From the NCBI RefSeq assembly GCF_051251125.1, contig NZ_JBPCZL010000005.1: a stretch of DNA of 64,000 nucleotides; one strand, 5' to 3'. This document shows, piece by piece, positions 41,764-50,769 of this stretch. The notes under the pieces were generated by a model. It did no database searches. It worked only from the letters and a program-made list of their open reading frames with translations, and had not been told where the DNA came from. The DNA is from Carnimonas bestiolae (GTDB lineage: Bacteria; Pseudomonadota; Gammaproteobacteria; Pseudomonadales; Halomonadaceae). A program made the translations under genes and the position numbers. Every line of letters begins with the position of its first letter. Within the stretch, counting starts at the first letter, position 1.

Positions 41764-43571
41764 TGGCCGAGGCAACGGCCGCTTCTTCCTTGTCAGATAG
41801 CACGCGTCCACGGCTAATGCAGCGCCAGCGCGATGCCGCCGTCGAGCAGCAAGCGCTCGCGGCGGGGCTGTCGCCGCTACAGGCCAGAATCATGGCGGGG
41901 CGCGTGAGTGCGCCGCAGAATTCTCTCGATGCACTCATCGCGCCTGGGCTTCGCCATTTGATCGATCCTGCCTGTTTGAAAGATGGGCAGCGTGCTGCCG
42001 AGCGCATAGCGCGCGCGGTGTCCGAAGGTGAGCAAATTGGCATTCTCACCGACTACGACGTCGATGGTATTACCTCGCACGTGGTGATTCTACGCACGCT
42101 GGTCGAGCTGTTTGGTGTTCCGCGCCGTCGCATTACCAGCCTGATCGGGCATCGTATCAACGACGGCTATGGTATCTCTCAACCGCTGGTCGAGCGCACG
42201 CTGGCGTGTTCGCCGCGTCCCTCGCTGGTGATCAGTGCCGATTGCGGCTCCTCCGACGAAGCGCGCATCGCCCGCCTGAAGACTGGCGGCGTCGACGTGG
42301 TGGTTACCGATCACCACGCGGTGCCGGTAGAAGGGCCGCCGCCTTCTGCCTACGCCGTCGTTAATCCATCGCGCCTCGACTGCGACTATCCCGATCGCAC
42401 CATTGCCGGATGCATGGTGTCATGGCTGATCATGGCGCTCACCAGAACGCTGCTGATCGACACCGGCGTGCTGCCCGCCCAAACGCCAAAGCTGTCGGCA
42501 TGGCTCTCCTATGTGGCGCTGGGCACGGTGGCCGATTGCGTTAGCCTTGGTGATAGCGCCATCAACCGCGCTGTCGTCAGCTACGGCCTGCAAATTATCA
42601 ATCGCATGCAGGAGCCTTGCTGGCAGGTGATGGCCGAGCGGCTGGGGGATGATAGCCTGCCCTTTACCGCCGAAACGCTCGGGTTTCAGATGGGGCCGCG
42701 TATCAACGCGCGCTCGCGTCTCGATGATCCCTACGCCGCGCTGCACTTCATGCTGGCGAGCGACACGGCGACATCGCGTCGCTATCTCGACCTGTTGGAG
42801 CAGGATAATCAGTCGCGCAAGGCGATCGAAGCCGATATGGTCGAGCAGGCCAAACGCCTTGCCGCGCCGCAGCTTCAGCGTGAAGCGCCGGTGCTAACGC
42901 TGTTTGTAGAAGATGGGCACGCGGGGGTGCAGGGCATTGTGGCGTCGCGCTTGGTGCAGGCCTTCGGGCGGCCCTGCGTGGTGCTTACGCCGGGCTCGGC
43001 AGCGGGGCAGTTGGCAGCGTCCGGACGTTCGATCGAGGGGGTGCATTTGCGCGATGCTCTGGAGCGCGTTAATTCGCTGCAGCCCGACGCGCTGGTGCGT
43101 TTTGGCGGCCATGCTGGGGCCGCTGGCTTCACCCTTGTCGCCTCAACCCTGAGTGATTTCACCGCCGCGCTCGAACAAGCGGTTGGCGAGCAGCTTAACG
43201 GCCGTGTGCTGTTTCCAATCATCCACACTGACGGCGAGCTCGAGGCGGGTCAGCTCGACCTGGCCCTGCTGGACGAGATTGAGCGGTTGGGGCCCTATGG
43301 GCGCGAGTTCGAAGCGCCGCTGTTCGAGGGGCAGTTTGTGGTTAAGCAGGCGCGCTTGGTCGGTAGCGATGGCACCCACTTGATGATGGAGCTTGATACC
43401 GGTCAAGGGCGGTCCGTGCGTGCGATCTGGTTTCGCGCCACAGCGGCGGGTCAGCCGGCGCCTCTGGCCGCAGGTATGGCCATGCGCTGCGCCTTCCGGC
43501 CGGCGCGCAATCGGTTTCGCGGTCGGGAATCGCTGCAGCTGATGATCGAGTTTGCCCAAGCGCTGCATTGA
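41763..43571 (+). CDS. recJ: Single-stranded-DNA-specific exonuclease RecJ
   Basis: 602 aa. DHH-family motifs: GILTDYDVDGITS, ISADCGSSDE, VVTDHHAVP; DHHA1 part with FGGHAGAAGFTL; C-terminal OB-like domain. 5'-3' exonuclease on ssDNA in recombination and mismatch repair. ATG overlaps the thrC stop. The strong terminator at 43613-43648 follows. Confidence 0.96.
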   Translation: MAEATAASSLSDSTRPRLMQRQRDAAVEQQALAAGLSPLQARIMAGRVSAPQNSLDALIAPGLRHLIDPACLKDGQRAAERIARAVSEGEQIGILTDYDVDGITSHVVILRTLVELFGVPRRRITSLIGHRINDGYGISQPLVERTLACSPRPSLVISADCGSSDEARIARLKTGGVDVVVTDHHAVPVEGPPPSAYAVVNPSRLDCDYPDRTIAGCMVSWLIMALTRTLLIDTGVLPAQTPKLSAWLSYVALGTVADCVSLGDSAINRAVVSYGLQIINRMQEPCWQVMAERLGDDSLPFTAETLGFQMGPRINARSRLDDPYAALHFMLASDTATSRRYLDLLEQDNQSRKAIEADMVEQAKRLAAPQLQREAPVLTLFVEDGHAGVQGIVASRLVQAFGRPCVVLTPGSAAGQLAASGRSIEGVHLRDALERVNSLQPDALVRFGGHAGAAGFTLVASTLSDFTAALEQAVGEQLNGRVLFPIIHTDGELEAGQLDLALLDEIERLGPYGREFEAPLFEGQFVVKQARLVGSDGTHLMMELDTGQGRSVRAIWFRATAAGQPAPLAAGMAMRCAFRPARNRFRGRESLQLMIEFAQALH

Positions 43572-43612
43572 GTCACGACATAGCGCCCATCGACGCACAG
43601 CGGTAGGCATCA

Positions 43613-43648
43613 AAAAAGCCCTTTCGGTATCCACCGGAAGGGCTTTTT
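43613..43648. terminator. Bidirectional terminator between recJ and porin gene
   Basis: AAAAAGCCCTT...AAGGGCTTTTT stem with an inner CGG/CCG extension, A run on one side and T run on the other, placed between the convergent recJ and porin genes. Suitable for both directions. Confidence 0.88.
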
Positions 43649-43678
43649 GCTGGCGTGCTGTCGCGTTATGCCAATCGA

Positions 43679-44824
43679 TCAGTAGTTGTAGCGAACAAAC
43701 AGCGTGGTCGCGTCGTGATCGTAAAGATCATATTTGCCACCGCCGTCTGCGGGCGTGTGGTGCTCGGTGTCGTCCATCCACATGTGCTCAAGCGCAACAA
43801 TGAAGTGGCCGCTGAACGAGATGCTGGCAACACCCAGAATGGAACGGTTGATGGTGTTCTCTTTCTCTTTGCGATCCTTGGCATAGCTATATTCGCCATA
43901 GGCTTGTAGATCACCCGCAGGGCCAAGCAGCTTGGGCCAGGTGTAAGCCACGAAGGTATCGTAGTTGCGCCAGGTATGGCCGCTGAAGTCGGCGTGGTTA
44001 CGTGATTCGCCGCCCAGTGCCGAGAACACCCAGTTGCCCGGCGTCCAGTTGGCGCCCAGCTCCCAGCCATTGCTTGAGAGCGACGTGTTGCCATTGGTCT
44101 CCGGCTCGCCTTCGCCCGCCTTGAATTTGGCGTGGTGGAAAGCAGCACCCAGCGTTACGTCGTAGCCAGGGCGATACTGACCACCAATTTCATAGAAGTA
44201 CTTACGCTTGTAGCCGTAATCCTGTTCGGAAGAAGGACCGCCACTCCTCACGTGTCCGTAGGAGAAGCCATACATCGCCCCGACCGTGAACTTGTCGATG
44301 TTCACCGAGTACTTGAGGCTGCGTGAGGGGCGCGTACCGCCCTTCAAATCCGACCCCATCCACGCTTGCGCGGTGTAGTCGGTGAAGTTCCACGGTTGGT
44401 CAGTAAAGACGTCGACGTAGTCATACATCAACGAATCCTGACGACCATAGGTAATGGTGCCGTAGGTCGGGTTGCTAGCGCCCAAATAGCGATAGCGGTT
44501 GAAGTGGGCGTCGTTTTCGCCAGTGGTGAAGAGGGGGTCGAGACCTTCTTCCCAGCGTGCGAAGCCTGTCCAGCCATTGTCGAAGTAGTGTTCGTACGCC
44601 AGGTTGATACGCGAGCCGCCGTTGTTCAGGCCGGTATCCTTGCTGGTGCCTTGATAGTTCCAGTCGTAGCTGTACGCAATACGACCGCTGATCACAAACT
44701 TGTTGTCTTCGTTTTCAAACGCAGTGAAGGCGGAAGCCTGATAAGCGACGCCAAGTGAAGCAAATCCAATAGCTACAGCGAGGGTCGAGCGAGTCAAGGA
44801 AGTATAGGCTGCTGTGCGCGGCAT
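43679..44824 (-). CDS. Outer-membrane porin (Gram-negative general porin type)
   Basis: 381 aa. A signal peptide ends near residue 32 (YQASA-FTAFE). The body alternates polar and aromatic residues as a beta-barrel, with FVISGRIAYSYDWNY, NGWTGFARWEEGLDP, YGTITYGRQDSLMYDYVDVF in the loop-3 region, and ends FVRYNY with the C-terminal aromatic needed for BAM insertion. It resembles the OmpC/PhoE-like porins of enterics and marine gammaproteobacteria. Monocistronic, with a 410-bp upstream region. Confidence 0.85.
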   Translation of the reverse strand: MPRTAAYTSLTRSTLAVAIGFASLGVAYQASAFTAFENEDNKFVISGRIAYSYDWNYQGTSKDTGLNNGGSRINLAYEHYFDNGWTGFARWEEGLDPLFTTGENDAHFNRYRYLGASNPTYGTITYGRQDSLMYDYVDVFTDQPWNFTDYTAQAWMGSDLKGGTRPSRSLKYSVNIDKFTVGAMYGFSYGHVRSGGPSSEQDYGYKRKYFYEIGGQYRPGYDVTLGAAFHHAKFKAGEGEPETNGNTSLSSNGWELGANWTPGNWVFSALGGESRNHADFSGHTWRNYDTFVAYTWPKLLGPAGDLQAYGEYSYAKDRKEKENTINRSILGVASISFSGHFIVALEHMWMDDTEHHTPADGGGKYDLYDHDATTLFVRYNY

Positions 44825-45234
44825 AAAGGCAATGTTCCGTTATGTGAAGCGTATTGTAGTGGGGCGTTGTATCGCGAATGCGGTAGACGACGCCTTGGAT
44901 ACTACGAAGTAGTTCATCCGAGCTCGTTTGCGAGGTTCAAATGAGGTGCCGCAGGCGAAGAAAAAAGCGATCAGCGAGCGTATATTTTTTGTACACCGAG
45001 CTTTTTGCCGACGGATTTTAATTTATACCGAAAAAAGTAGGCGGGCTCACCCCCCTAAATGGTCGAGTTCGATTTAAATAAAAGATTAAGAATAGAACTG
45101 TAATAGTGAATAACTAATTTTAAGGCTGACGGGGAAATTGATATATCCTTGCGCGCATATCGCTATACGACGCAATTATATCGTTCGCCCCTGTTGCCAC
45201 ATTGCGCGCAAACAGGAGCGAATGTTGGGGGGCG
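44825..45234. other. AT-rich intergenic region between porin and opp locus
   Basis: About 410 bp, rich in A/T from about 44990 to 45160. It contains the porin promoter region and the end of the opp operon on the minus strand. No gene or clear terminator is seen. Confidence 0.45.
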
Positions 45235-46884
45235 TCAGGCGACGTCGACATCTTCCAGATTTAGGAAAGCGGCATCGATCAACGCACGGGTATAAGGCTC
45301 TTTGGGCGCAGAGAAAATTTGCTCGGTAGCGCCCTGTTCGACCACTTCACCCTGCTTCATTACCAAAACGTGATCGGCCAATGCTCTTACCACCGCAAGA
45401 TCATGGCTGATAAAGACATAGGTCAGCCCATACTTGCGCTGAACCTCCCGCAGCAGCTCGACGACCCGCACCTGTACCGAACGGTCGAGAGCGGACGTTG
45501 GCTCGTCGAGTAGCAGGAACTCTGGCTTCAAAATGAGTGCGCGAGCGATCGCGATACGCTGGCGCTGCCCACCGGAAAACTCATGGGGGTAACGGCTTGC
45601 CATGCGTGGATCGAGCGCCACCTCTTCGAGTACCTCTACGACGCGGCGCTGACGCTCCTTGCGGCTTAGCTCGGGGTAGTGGACTTTGAGCCCCTCACTG
45701 ATGATTTCGCCGACGTTAAGTCGTGGCGAGAGGGAGCCGTAAGGGTCCTGAAAGATCACCTGCATTTTCGAGCGCACCGGGCGCATCTCACTGGTGCTAA
45801 GGCCCGCAAGATCGGTGCCGTCGAAGACGATGCGTCCTTCGCTTTCCAGCAGTTGCAGGATGGCGCGTCCCAGCGTCGATTTGCCCGAGCCTGATTCGCC
45901 CACAATACCGATGGTTTGGCCGCGCTTTACCTCGAGGCTGATGCCGCGCACCGCGTCGAATTTTTCATCGGCGCGAAACCAGTGCTTCTTGGTGGTGAAG
46001 GATACCTTGACGTCATCGGCTTCAAGCACCACCGGGCTATCGTCGGCAACCTGCGCCTTGCTGCCCTTGGGCGTCGAAGCCAGCAGCATGCGCGTGTACT
46101 CTTCCTTCGGTGCTGCAAATACCTCGGCCACCGAGCCCGCTTCGATGCCTTTGCCATGGCGCATAACGCAAACGCTGTCGGCGAAGCGTTTGACCAGATT
46201 AAGGTCGTGGGTGATAAACAGAATCGACATGCCAATTTCCTGCTGAAGCTCTTTCAGCAGCGCCAGAATTTGCGCCTGCACGGTGACGTCCAGCGCCGTC
46301 GTAGGCTCATCGGCAATCAAGAGCTTAGGCTCGCAGGCCAGCGCCATGGCAATCATCACGCGCTGACGCTGTCCGCCCGAGAGTTCATGGGGATAGCTTT
46401 TGACGCGCTTCTCGGGTTCAGGAATGCCCACCTGCTCAAACAGGGTGATCACGCGCTTGTTAACGGCGTCCCCCGAGGCTTTGCGGTGCTTGAGAATTAC
46501 CTCCGACACCTGCTTGCCAATGCGCAGCATTGGATTCAGCGAGGTCATGGGTTCCTGGAAGATCATCGAAATATCATTGCCGCGAATCTTGCGTATCTCG
46601 CTTGCGGACATCGTCAGCAAATTACGCCCTTCAAAGAGCGCTTCACCCGATACCTTGGCCAGTTCGGGCAACAGCTGAATCAGGGCGTTGGACGTGACCG
46701 ACTTGCCCGAGCCTGATTCTCCCACCAGCGCCATGATCTCGCCCTTGGCAATGCTGAAACGAATGTTATCAACGGCGCGGACATCGCCTTTGGGCAGCGA
46801 AAAATCGACGTTAACACCGTTAACCTCCAGCAGTGGGGCTGAGTGCGCTGAGGAAGTGTTGGTAGCGTTGGAAGATGTTGTCAT
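45235..46884 (-). CDS. Fused oligopeptide ABC ATPase (OppD-OppF)
   Basis: 549 aa with two complete ATPase domains. First (OppD-like): Walker A GESGSGKS at 55-62, LSGGQRQRVMIAMALACEP, LLIADEPTTALD. Second (OppF-like): GESGSGKS at 329-336, FSGGQRQRIAIARALILKP, LLLDEPTSALD. In E. coli OppD and OppF are separate; fused forms occur, as in YejF. It lies 12 bp after oppC, the last gene of the operon, and energises peptide uptake. Confidence 0.93.
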   Translation of the reverse strand: MTTSSNATNTSSAHSAPLLEVNGVNVDFSLPKGDVRAVDNIRFSIAKGEIMALVGESGSGKSVTSNALIQLLPELAKVSGEALFEGRNLLTMSASEIRKIRGNDISMIFQEPMTSLNPMLRIGKQVSEVILKHRKASGDAVNKRVITLFEQVGIPEPEKRVKSYPHELSGGQRQRVMIAMALACEPKLLIADEPTTALDVTVQAQILALLKELQQEIGMSILFITHDLNLVKRFADSVCVMRHGKGIEAGSVAEVFAAPKEEYTRMLLASTPKGSKAQVADDSPVVLEADDVKVSFTTKKHWFRADEKFDAVRGISLEVKRGQTIGIVGESGSGKSTLGRAILQLLESEGRIVFDGTDLAGLSTSEMRPVRSKMQVIFQDPYGSLSPRLNVGEIISEGLKVHYPELSRKERQRRVVEVLEEVALDPRMASRYPHEFSGGQRQRIAIARALILKPEFLLLDEPTSALDRSVQVRVVELLREVQRKYGLTYVFISHDLAVVRALADHVLVMKQGEVVEQGATEQIFSAPKEPYTRALIDAAFLNLEDVDVA

Positions 46885-46896
46885 GGGAATAGCTCC

Positions 46897-47796
46897 TCAG
46901 CGTGTTTTGGGGTCGAGCGCGTCGCGCAGGCCATCACCAAGGAAGTTCAGGCAGAACAGCGTTACCGCCAGAAATACCGATGGGAAGATCAGCATCCAGG
47001 GAGCGCTTTCCATCATTTGCTGACCTTCTGAAATCAGCACGCCCCAGCTGGTGAGCGGCTCTTGCACTCCCAGCCCCAAAAACGACAGGAAGCTTTCCAG
47101 CAGAATGACCTTGGGCACGGTGAGGGTGACATAGACAATCACTGGCCCAATCGCATTGGGAATCAAGTGGCGGGTGACAATCTTGGTGTCCTTCACGCCC
47201 AGCGCGGTGGCGGCTTCGACGAACTCCTTGCGCTTCAGCGACAGCACTTGCCCGCGCACAATACGCGCCATATCCAGCCATTCGACGGCCCCAATGGCAG
47301 CGTAAATCAGCAGGATGTTACGACCGAACACCACCATCAGCAGAATCACCATGAACATGAACGGCAGTGAAAACATGATGTCGACGAAGCGCATCATCAG
47401 GTTATCGATGCGGCCCCCGAAATAGCCTGCAATGGCGCCGTATAGCACGCCAATTACCAGGCTGACGATGGTCGCGACCAGCGCTACCGACAGCGAAATG
47501 CGTCCGCCGTAAAGCGTTCTAACCAGCAGGTCGCGGCCGTTGGCATCGGTGCCGAAGTAATGCGCGCCCTCGCTGGAAGGGGCGGTCATGAAGCTGTTCC
47601 AATCGACGTCATCAAGCCCCCAAGGCAGTAGCCATGGGCCGCAGATGCAAACAATTGTTAGCACAATCAATAGCACCAGACTGCCCATGGCAGCCTTGTT
47701 CTGACGCAAACGGCGCCAGGCTTCTACGGCAAGACTCTCGCCCGCCTGAAATTCATTGCGGGTAGCGCTGGCGGAAGATGTTGTATGTGTACTCAT
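46897..47796 (-). CDS. oppC: Oligopeptide ABC transporter permease OppC
   Basis: 299 aa, N-terminal cytoplasmic part then six transmembrane helices. AWRRLRQNKAAMGSLVLLI, FGTDANGRDLLVRTLYGGRI and the EAA-like loop EAATALGVKDTKIVTRHLIPNA are diagnostic of OppC/DppC. It pairs with OppB. Confidence 0.94.
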   Translation of the reverse strand: MSTHTTSSASATRNEFQAGESLAVEAWRRLRQNKAAMGSLVLLIVLTIVCICGPWLLPWGLDDVDWNSFMTAPSSEGAHYFGTDANGRDLLVRTLYGGRISLSVALVATIVSLVIGVLYGAIAGYFGGRIDNLMMRFVDIMFSLPFMFMVILLMVVFGRNILLIYAAIGAVEWLDMARIVRGQVLSLKRKEFVEAATALGVKDTKIVTRHLIPNAIGPVIVYVTLTVPKVILLESFLSFLGLGVQEPLTSWGVLISEGQQMMESAPWMLIFPSVFLAVTLFCLNFLGDGLRDALDPKTR

Positions 47797-47892
47797 TAAT
47801 AATTACCGGTTAGGCCAGGGCAACAAATACGTTGTTGTATTGTTGTCGTTGTGTACCCAACGCCGCACATCGGCGGCGTCCGTCAGTAACAC

Positions 47893-48819
47893 TCAATCGT
47901 CGTAGCGAATTTGTGGGTCGAGCACGCTGTACAGCAGATCGACAATTAGATTCATTACGATAATCAAAATGGCATAGAACACCACCACGCCCATCACCAG
48001 CGTGTAGTCGCGGTTGAGTGCTCCCTGTACGAAGTAGCGGCCAATGCCGGGCAGGCCGAAAATCTGCTCGATAACCACCGAGCCGGTGACGATCGCCGCG
48101 ATGGCCGGGCCCAGGTAAGAGAGCACCGGCAGCAGCGCAGGACGCAGCGCGTGGCGCACAATCACTTCGGTAGGCGTTAGGCCCTTGGCGCGCGCGGTGC
48201 GGATATATTGACTGCTGAGCACTTCGATCATCGAGGCACGCATCAGGCGCGCAATTGAGGCTATCTGCGACAGCGCCAGTGCCACTACCGGCATCACCAG
48301 ATTGGGCAGCGCACCATCGTTCCAGCCACCCGCCGGCAGCCACGCCAGAATAACGCCGAACACCAGCGCCAGAATGGGGGCGATCACGAAGCTGGGCACC
48401 GCAATGCCTCCCAGCGCTATCCCCATCACGATGTAATCGATCGCTGAGTTGCGCTTGATGGCAGCAATAATACCGAGCGGTAAGCCAATGATCAGCGCCA
48501 CCAGCATGGCCCAGGCTCCCAGCTTCAAACTGACGGGGAAGCCTTGCCAGATCAGGTCGGTAACGCTGAAATCCTTGTATTTGAACGAAGGGCCGAAGTC
48601 GCCGTGTGCTATGCCACCCAGGTAGCGCACATACTGCTGCCACAGCGGCTCATCCATGTGATAGGCGGCCATCAGGTTGGCTTCGATTTCCGGCGGCAGC
48701 TGGCGCTCACCGTCGAAGGGGCCCCCCGGGGCAAGCCTCATAAGAAAGAAAGAGACAGTGATAACGATCAATAGCGTGGGAATCGCCTGACCGATGCGTT
48801 TGATTATGTAGCTCAGCAT
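47893..48819 (-). CDS. oppB: Oligopeptide ABC transporter permease OppB
   Basis: 308 aa, six helices. RLAPGGPFDGERQLPPEI, HGDFGPSFKYKDFSV and RTARAKGLTPTEVIVRHALR closely match OppB of E. coli. 96 bp separate it from oppC. It forms the membrane channel for peptides with OppC. Confidence 0.95.
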   Translation of the reverse strand: MLSYIIKRIGQAIPTLLIVITVSFFLMRLAPGGPFDGERQLPPEIEANLMAAYHMDEPLWQQYVRYLGGIAHGDFGPSFKYKDFSVTDLIWQGFPVSLKLGAWAMLVALIIGLPLGIIAAIKRNSAIDYIVMGIALGGIAVPSFVIAPILALVFGVILAWLPAGGWNDGALPNLVMPVVALALSQIASIARLMRASMIEVLSSQYIRTARAKGLTPTEVIVRHALRPALLPVLSYLGPAIAAIVTGSVVIEQIFGLPGIGRYFVQGALNRDYTLVMGVVVFYAILIIVMNLIVDLLYSVLDPQIRYDD

Positions 48820-48869
48820 ATCGTTATTGGAATCCGCTGCATCAAGGGTCGAAGGTCAACAATGAACAT

Positions 48870-50486
48870 TCACTGCGCCACGCTTAGATAGCGCAACGGG
48901 TGAACATCCAATGGGTTAGTGTGCCAGCCTTTCACTTTGTCGGATACCAGGTTGATCGAGACATAGTCGTAGATTGGCAGTAGTGCATAGTCATCCAGCA
49001 GTAGCTGCTGCGCCTCGGTGAGTAATCGAGCACGTTTTTGCGGGTCAAGTTCACGGCCGATGGCATCGACCAGTTTGTCGTAGCGCGCGTTGTGATAGCG
49101 GCTGTAGTTACCTTCATAGCCGGTGACAAAGTTCTTCAGGAAATCCTGTGGATCGTTGACCGTGGCTACGCCGCCATAGCGGCCTACTTCGAAGTTGCCA
49201 TTTTTCAGGGTGTTGAAGTGCACCGCGGCTTCGCTATTGGTCAGCGTAGTTGTTACGCCAATTTGCTTCCACATCGCGCTGATGGCCACGGCGATACGGC
49301 GATGGTCTTCCAGAGTGTTATAGGCAATTTCGAGATGCAGCGGATGCTCCGGGCCATAGCCCGCGTCCGCCAGTAGCTGCTTGGCCTTTTTCAAGCGCTC
49401 AGCCATGGGCTGATGAGCAAACGGCATTTCGCCGCCAGCATTGCCTTCCATCGCCTTGGGCAGATACCAGTACGAGGGCGTTTGGCCTTGTCCCAGAATA
49501 CGGTTAGCGATGATACCGCGCCGCACCGCCAAATTGAGCGCTTCGCGCACGCGCTTGTCGGCAGTGGGTTGGCCTTTGCTCAGATTGAGCACGTAGTAGT
49601 ACTCACCCAGCAGCGGCGCCACCTTGAGTTCATTGGGAAAGTTCTTTTTGACCGTGGGGAACTGAGTGGCGGGCACCCCTGTGTAGGAAATGCCTAGTTC
49701 GCCGGTGCGAAAGCGGTTGAGCGCCGCTTGTGCATCGTTGATGGGATAGAAATGGGCGGTGTCGAGCTTCACGCTGTCGGCGGCGTAGAACTGTGGATTC
49801 TTGCTCAGCTCTATGTCGCTTTGCGGTATCCAGCGGGTTAGCTGGAAGGGGCCGCTGACCACCAGCTTGCCTGCTTTGACCCAATTGCCTTGCTGCGCCT
49901 CAATGTAGTGGCGCGGCAGCGGCGCACTTTCGGGCATCGACAAGGCTTGCAGCATGGAGGGCGTGGGCTGAGTCAGATGTATTTTCAGCGTGTGTTGATC
50001 AACGGCTTCCACGCCCAGTGTTTCTGGCTTGGCCTTGCCTGCAACGATCTCTTTAGCATTTTTGATGGTGAAGTAGAGGTTGGCGTTGTACGCCGCAGTG
50101 GCAGGGCTTATCTCACGCCTAAGCGCAAATACGGCGTCATCGGCGGTAATCGGCTTGCCGTCGGACCACTTGGCATCGCGCAAATAAAAGGTATAGGTCA
50201 AACCGTCGTCTGAAATTTCCCAACGGCTGGCTAGCCCCGGGACCAGCTCTGCCTTGCTGTCGATAGCCACCAGCGTGGCGAACAGCTCGCGAGTGATGCG
50301 GGTCTCCCAGTTGCCCGAGGATTTTTGCGGGTCAAGTGTGCCGGGCTCATCGCCGTTGGCGATGTTCAGGTTCGCTGCTTGAGCGGGCAGCGCAGCGGCA
50401 GCAAGCGATACCGTCAGGGCGGCGGCAAGGGTTTTTAAAGCGGTGGTGCTAACTTCACGCATACGCGGCGCAACAGCGTTGAACAT
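48870..50486 (-). CDS. oppA: Periplasmic oligopeptide-binding protein (copy 1)
   Basis: 538 aa, SBP family 5. The signal peptide ends near ALPAQA. GDEPGTLDPQKSSGNWE, FYLRDAKWSDGKPITADD and QPTADKRVREALNLAVRR are family motifs. ATG with AGGAG 6 bp upstream. Nearest of four OppA-like genes to oppB (50 bp) and likely in the same transcript. Confidence 0.93.
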   Translation of the reverse strand: MFNAVAPRMREVSTTALKTLAAALTVSLAAAALPAQAANLNIANGDEPGTLDPQKSSGNWETRITRELFATLVAIDSKAELVPGLASRWEISDDGLTYTFYLRDAKWSDGKPITADDAVFALRREISPATAAYNANLYFTIKNAKEIVAGKAKPETLGVEAVDQHTLKIHLTQPTPSMLQALSMPESAPLPRHYIEAQQGNWVKAGKLVVSGPFQLTRWIPQSDIELSKNPQFYAADSVKLDTAHFYPINDAQAALNRFRTGELGISYTGVPATQFPTVKKNFPNELKVAPLLGEYYYVLNLSKGQPTADKRVREALNLAVRRGIIANRILGQGQTPSYWYLPKAMEGNAGGEMPFAHQPMAERLKKAKQLLADAGYGPEHPLHLEIAYNTLEDHRRIAVAISAMWKQIGVTTTLTNSEAAVHFNTLKNGNFEVGRYGGVATVNDPQDFLKNFVTGYEGNYSRYHNARYDKLVDAIGRELDPQKRARLLTEAQQLLLDDYALLPIYDYVSINLVSDKVKGWHTNPLDVHPLRYLSVAQ

Positions 50487-50738
50487 CGATGTCTCCTGAC
50501 GCTTGCCCTTATCGGGCTTTTGACATTGTTATGGCGACCGATGGCCGCTGAGCGTTTCAGGCACGCTTTCAATTCAAAGCGCTGTTTTGATTGTGTCAGT
50601 TTTGGGACAAAAAGCCAGCCGCGATCACAACAGATCGTTACTACTGATAGATGCGGGGCGAATAAGCAGCGGCGGCGGCCGCCTAATGCCAACGGCTGCG
50701 TGACTGCACTGCTTGGATGGTAAGTGGCGGATAAGCAG

Positions 50739-50763
50739 GCCGCGCGGCAGAGGGCCGCGCGGT
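50739..50763 (-). terminator. GC-rich hairpin after oppA copy 2
   Basis: CCGCGCGGC (50740-50748) pairs with GCCGCGCGG (50754-50762) around AGAGG, just past the stop of the second binding-protein gene. No T run follows, so it may reduce, not stop, read-through. Confidence 0.45.
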
Positions 50764-50769
50764 ATTGCG

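Noticed and set aside
47810..48643. 277-codon minus frame overlapping oppB
   Set aside because: Alternative frame of oppB with Arg/Gly/Ala-rich sequence and no motif; oppB itself matches OppB over its full length.
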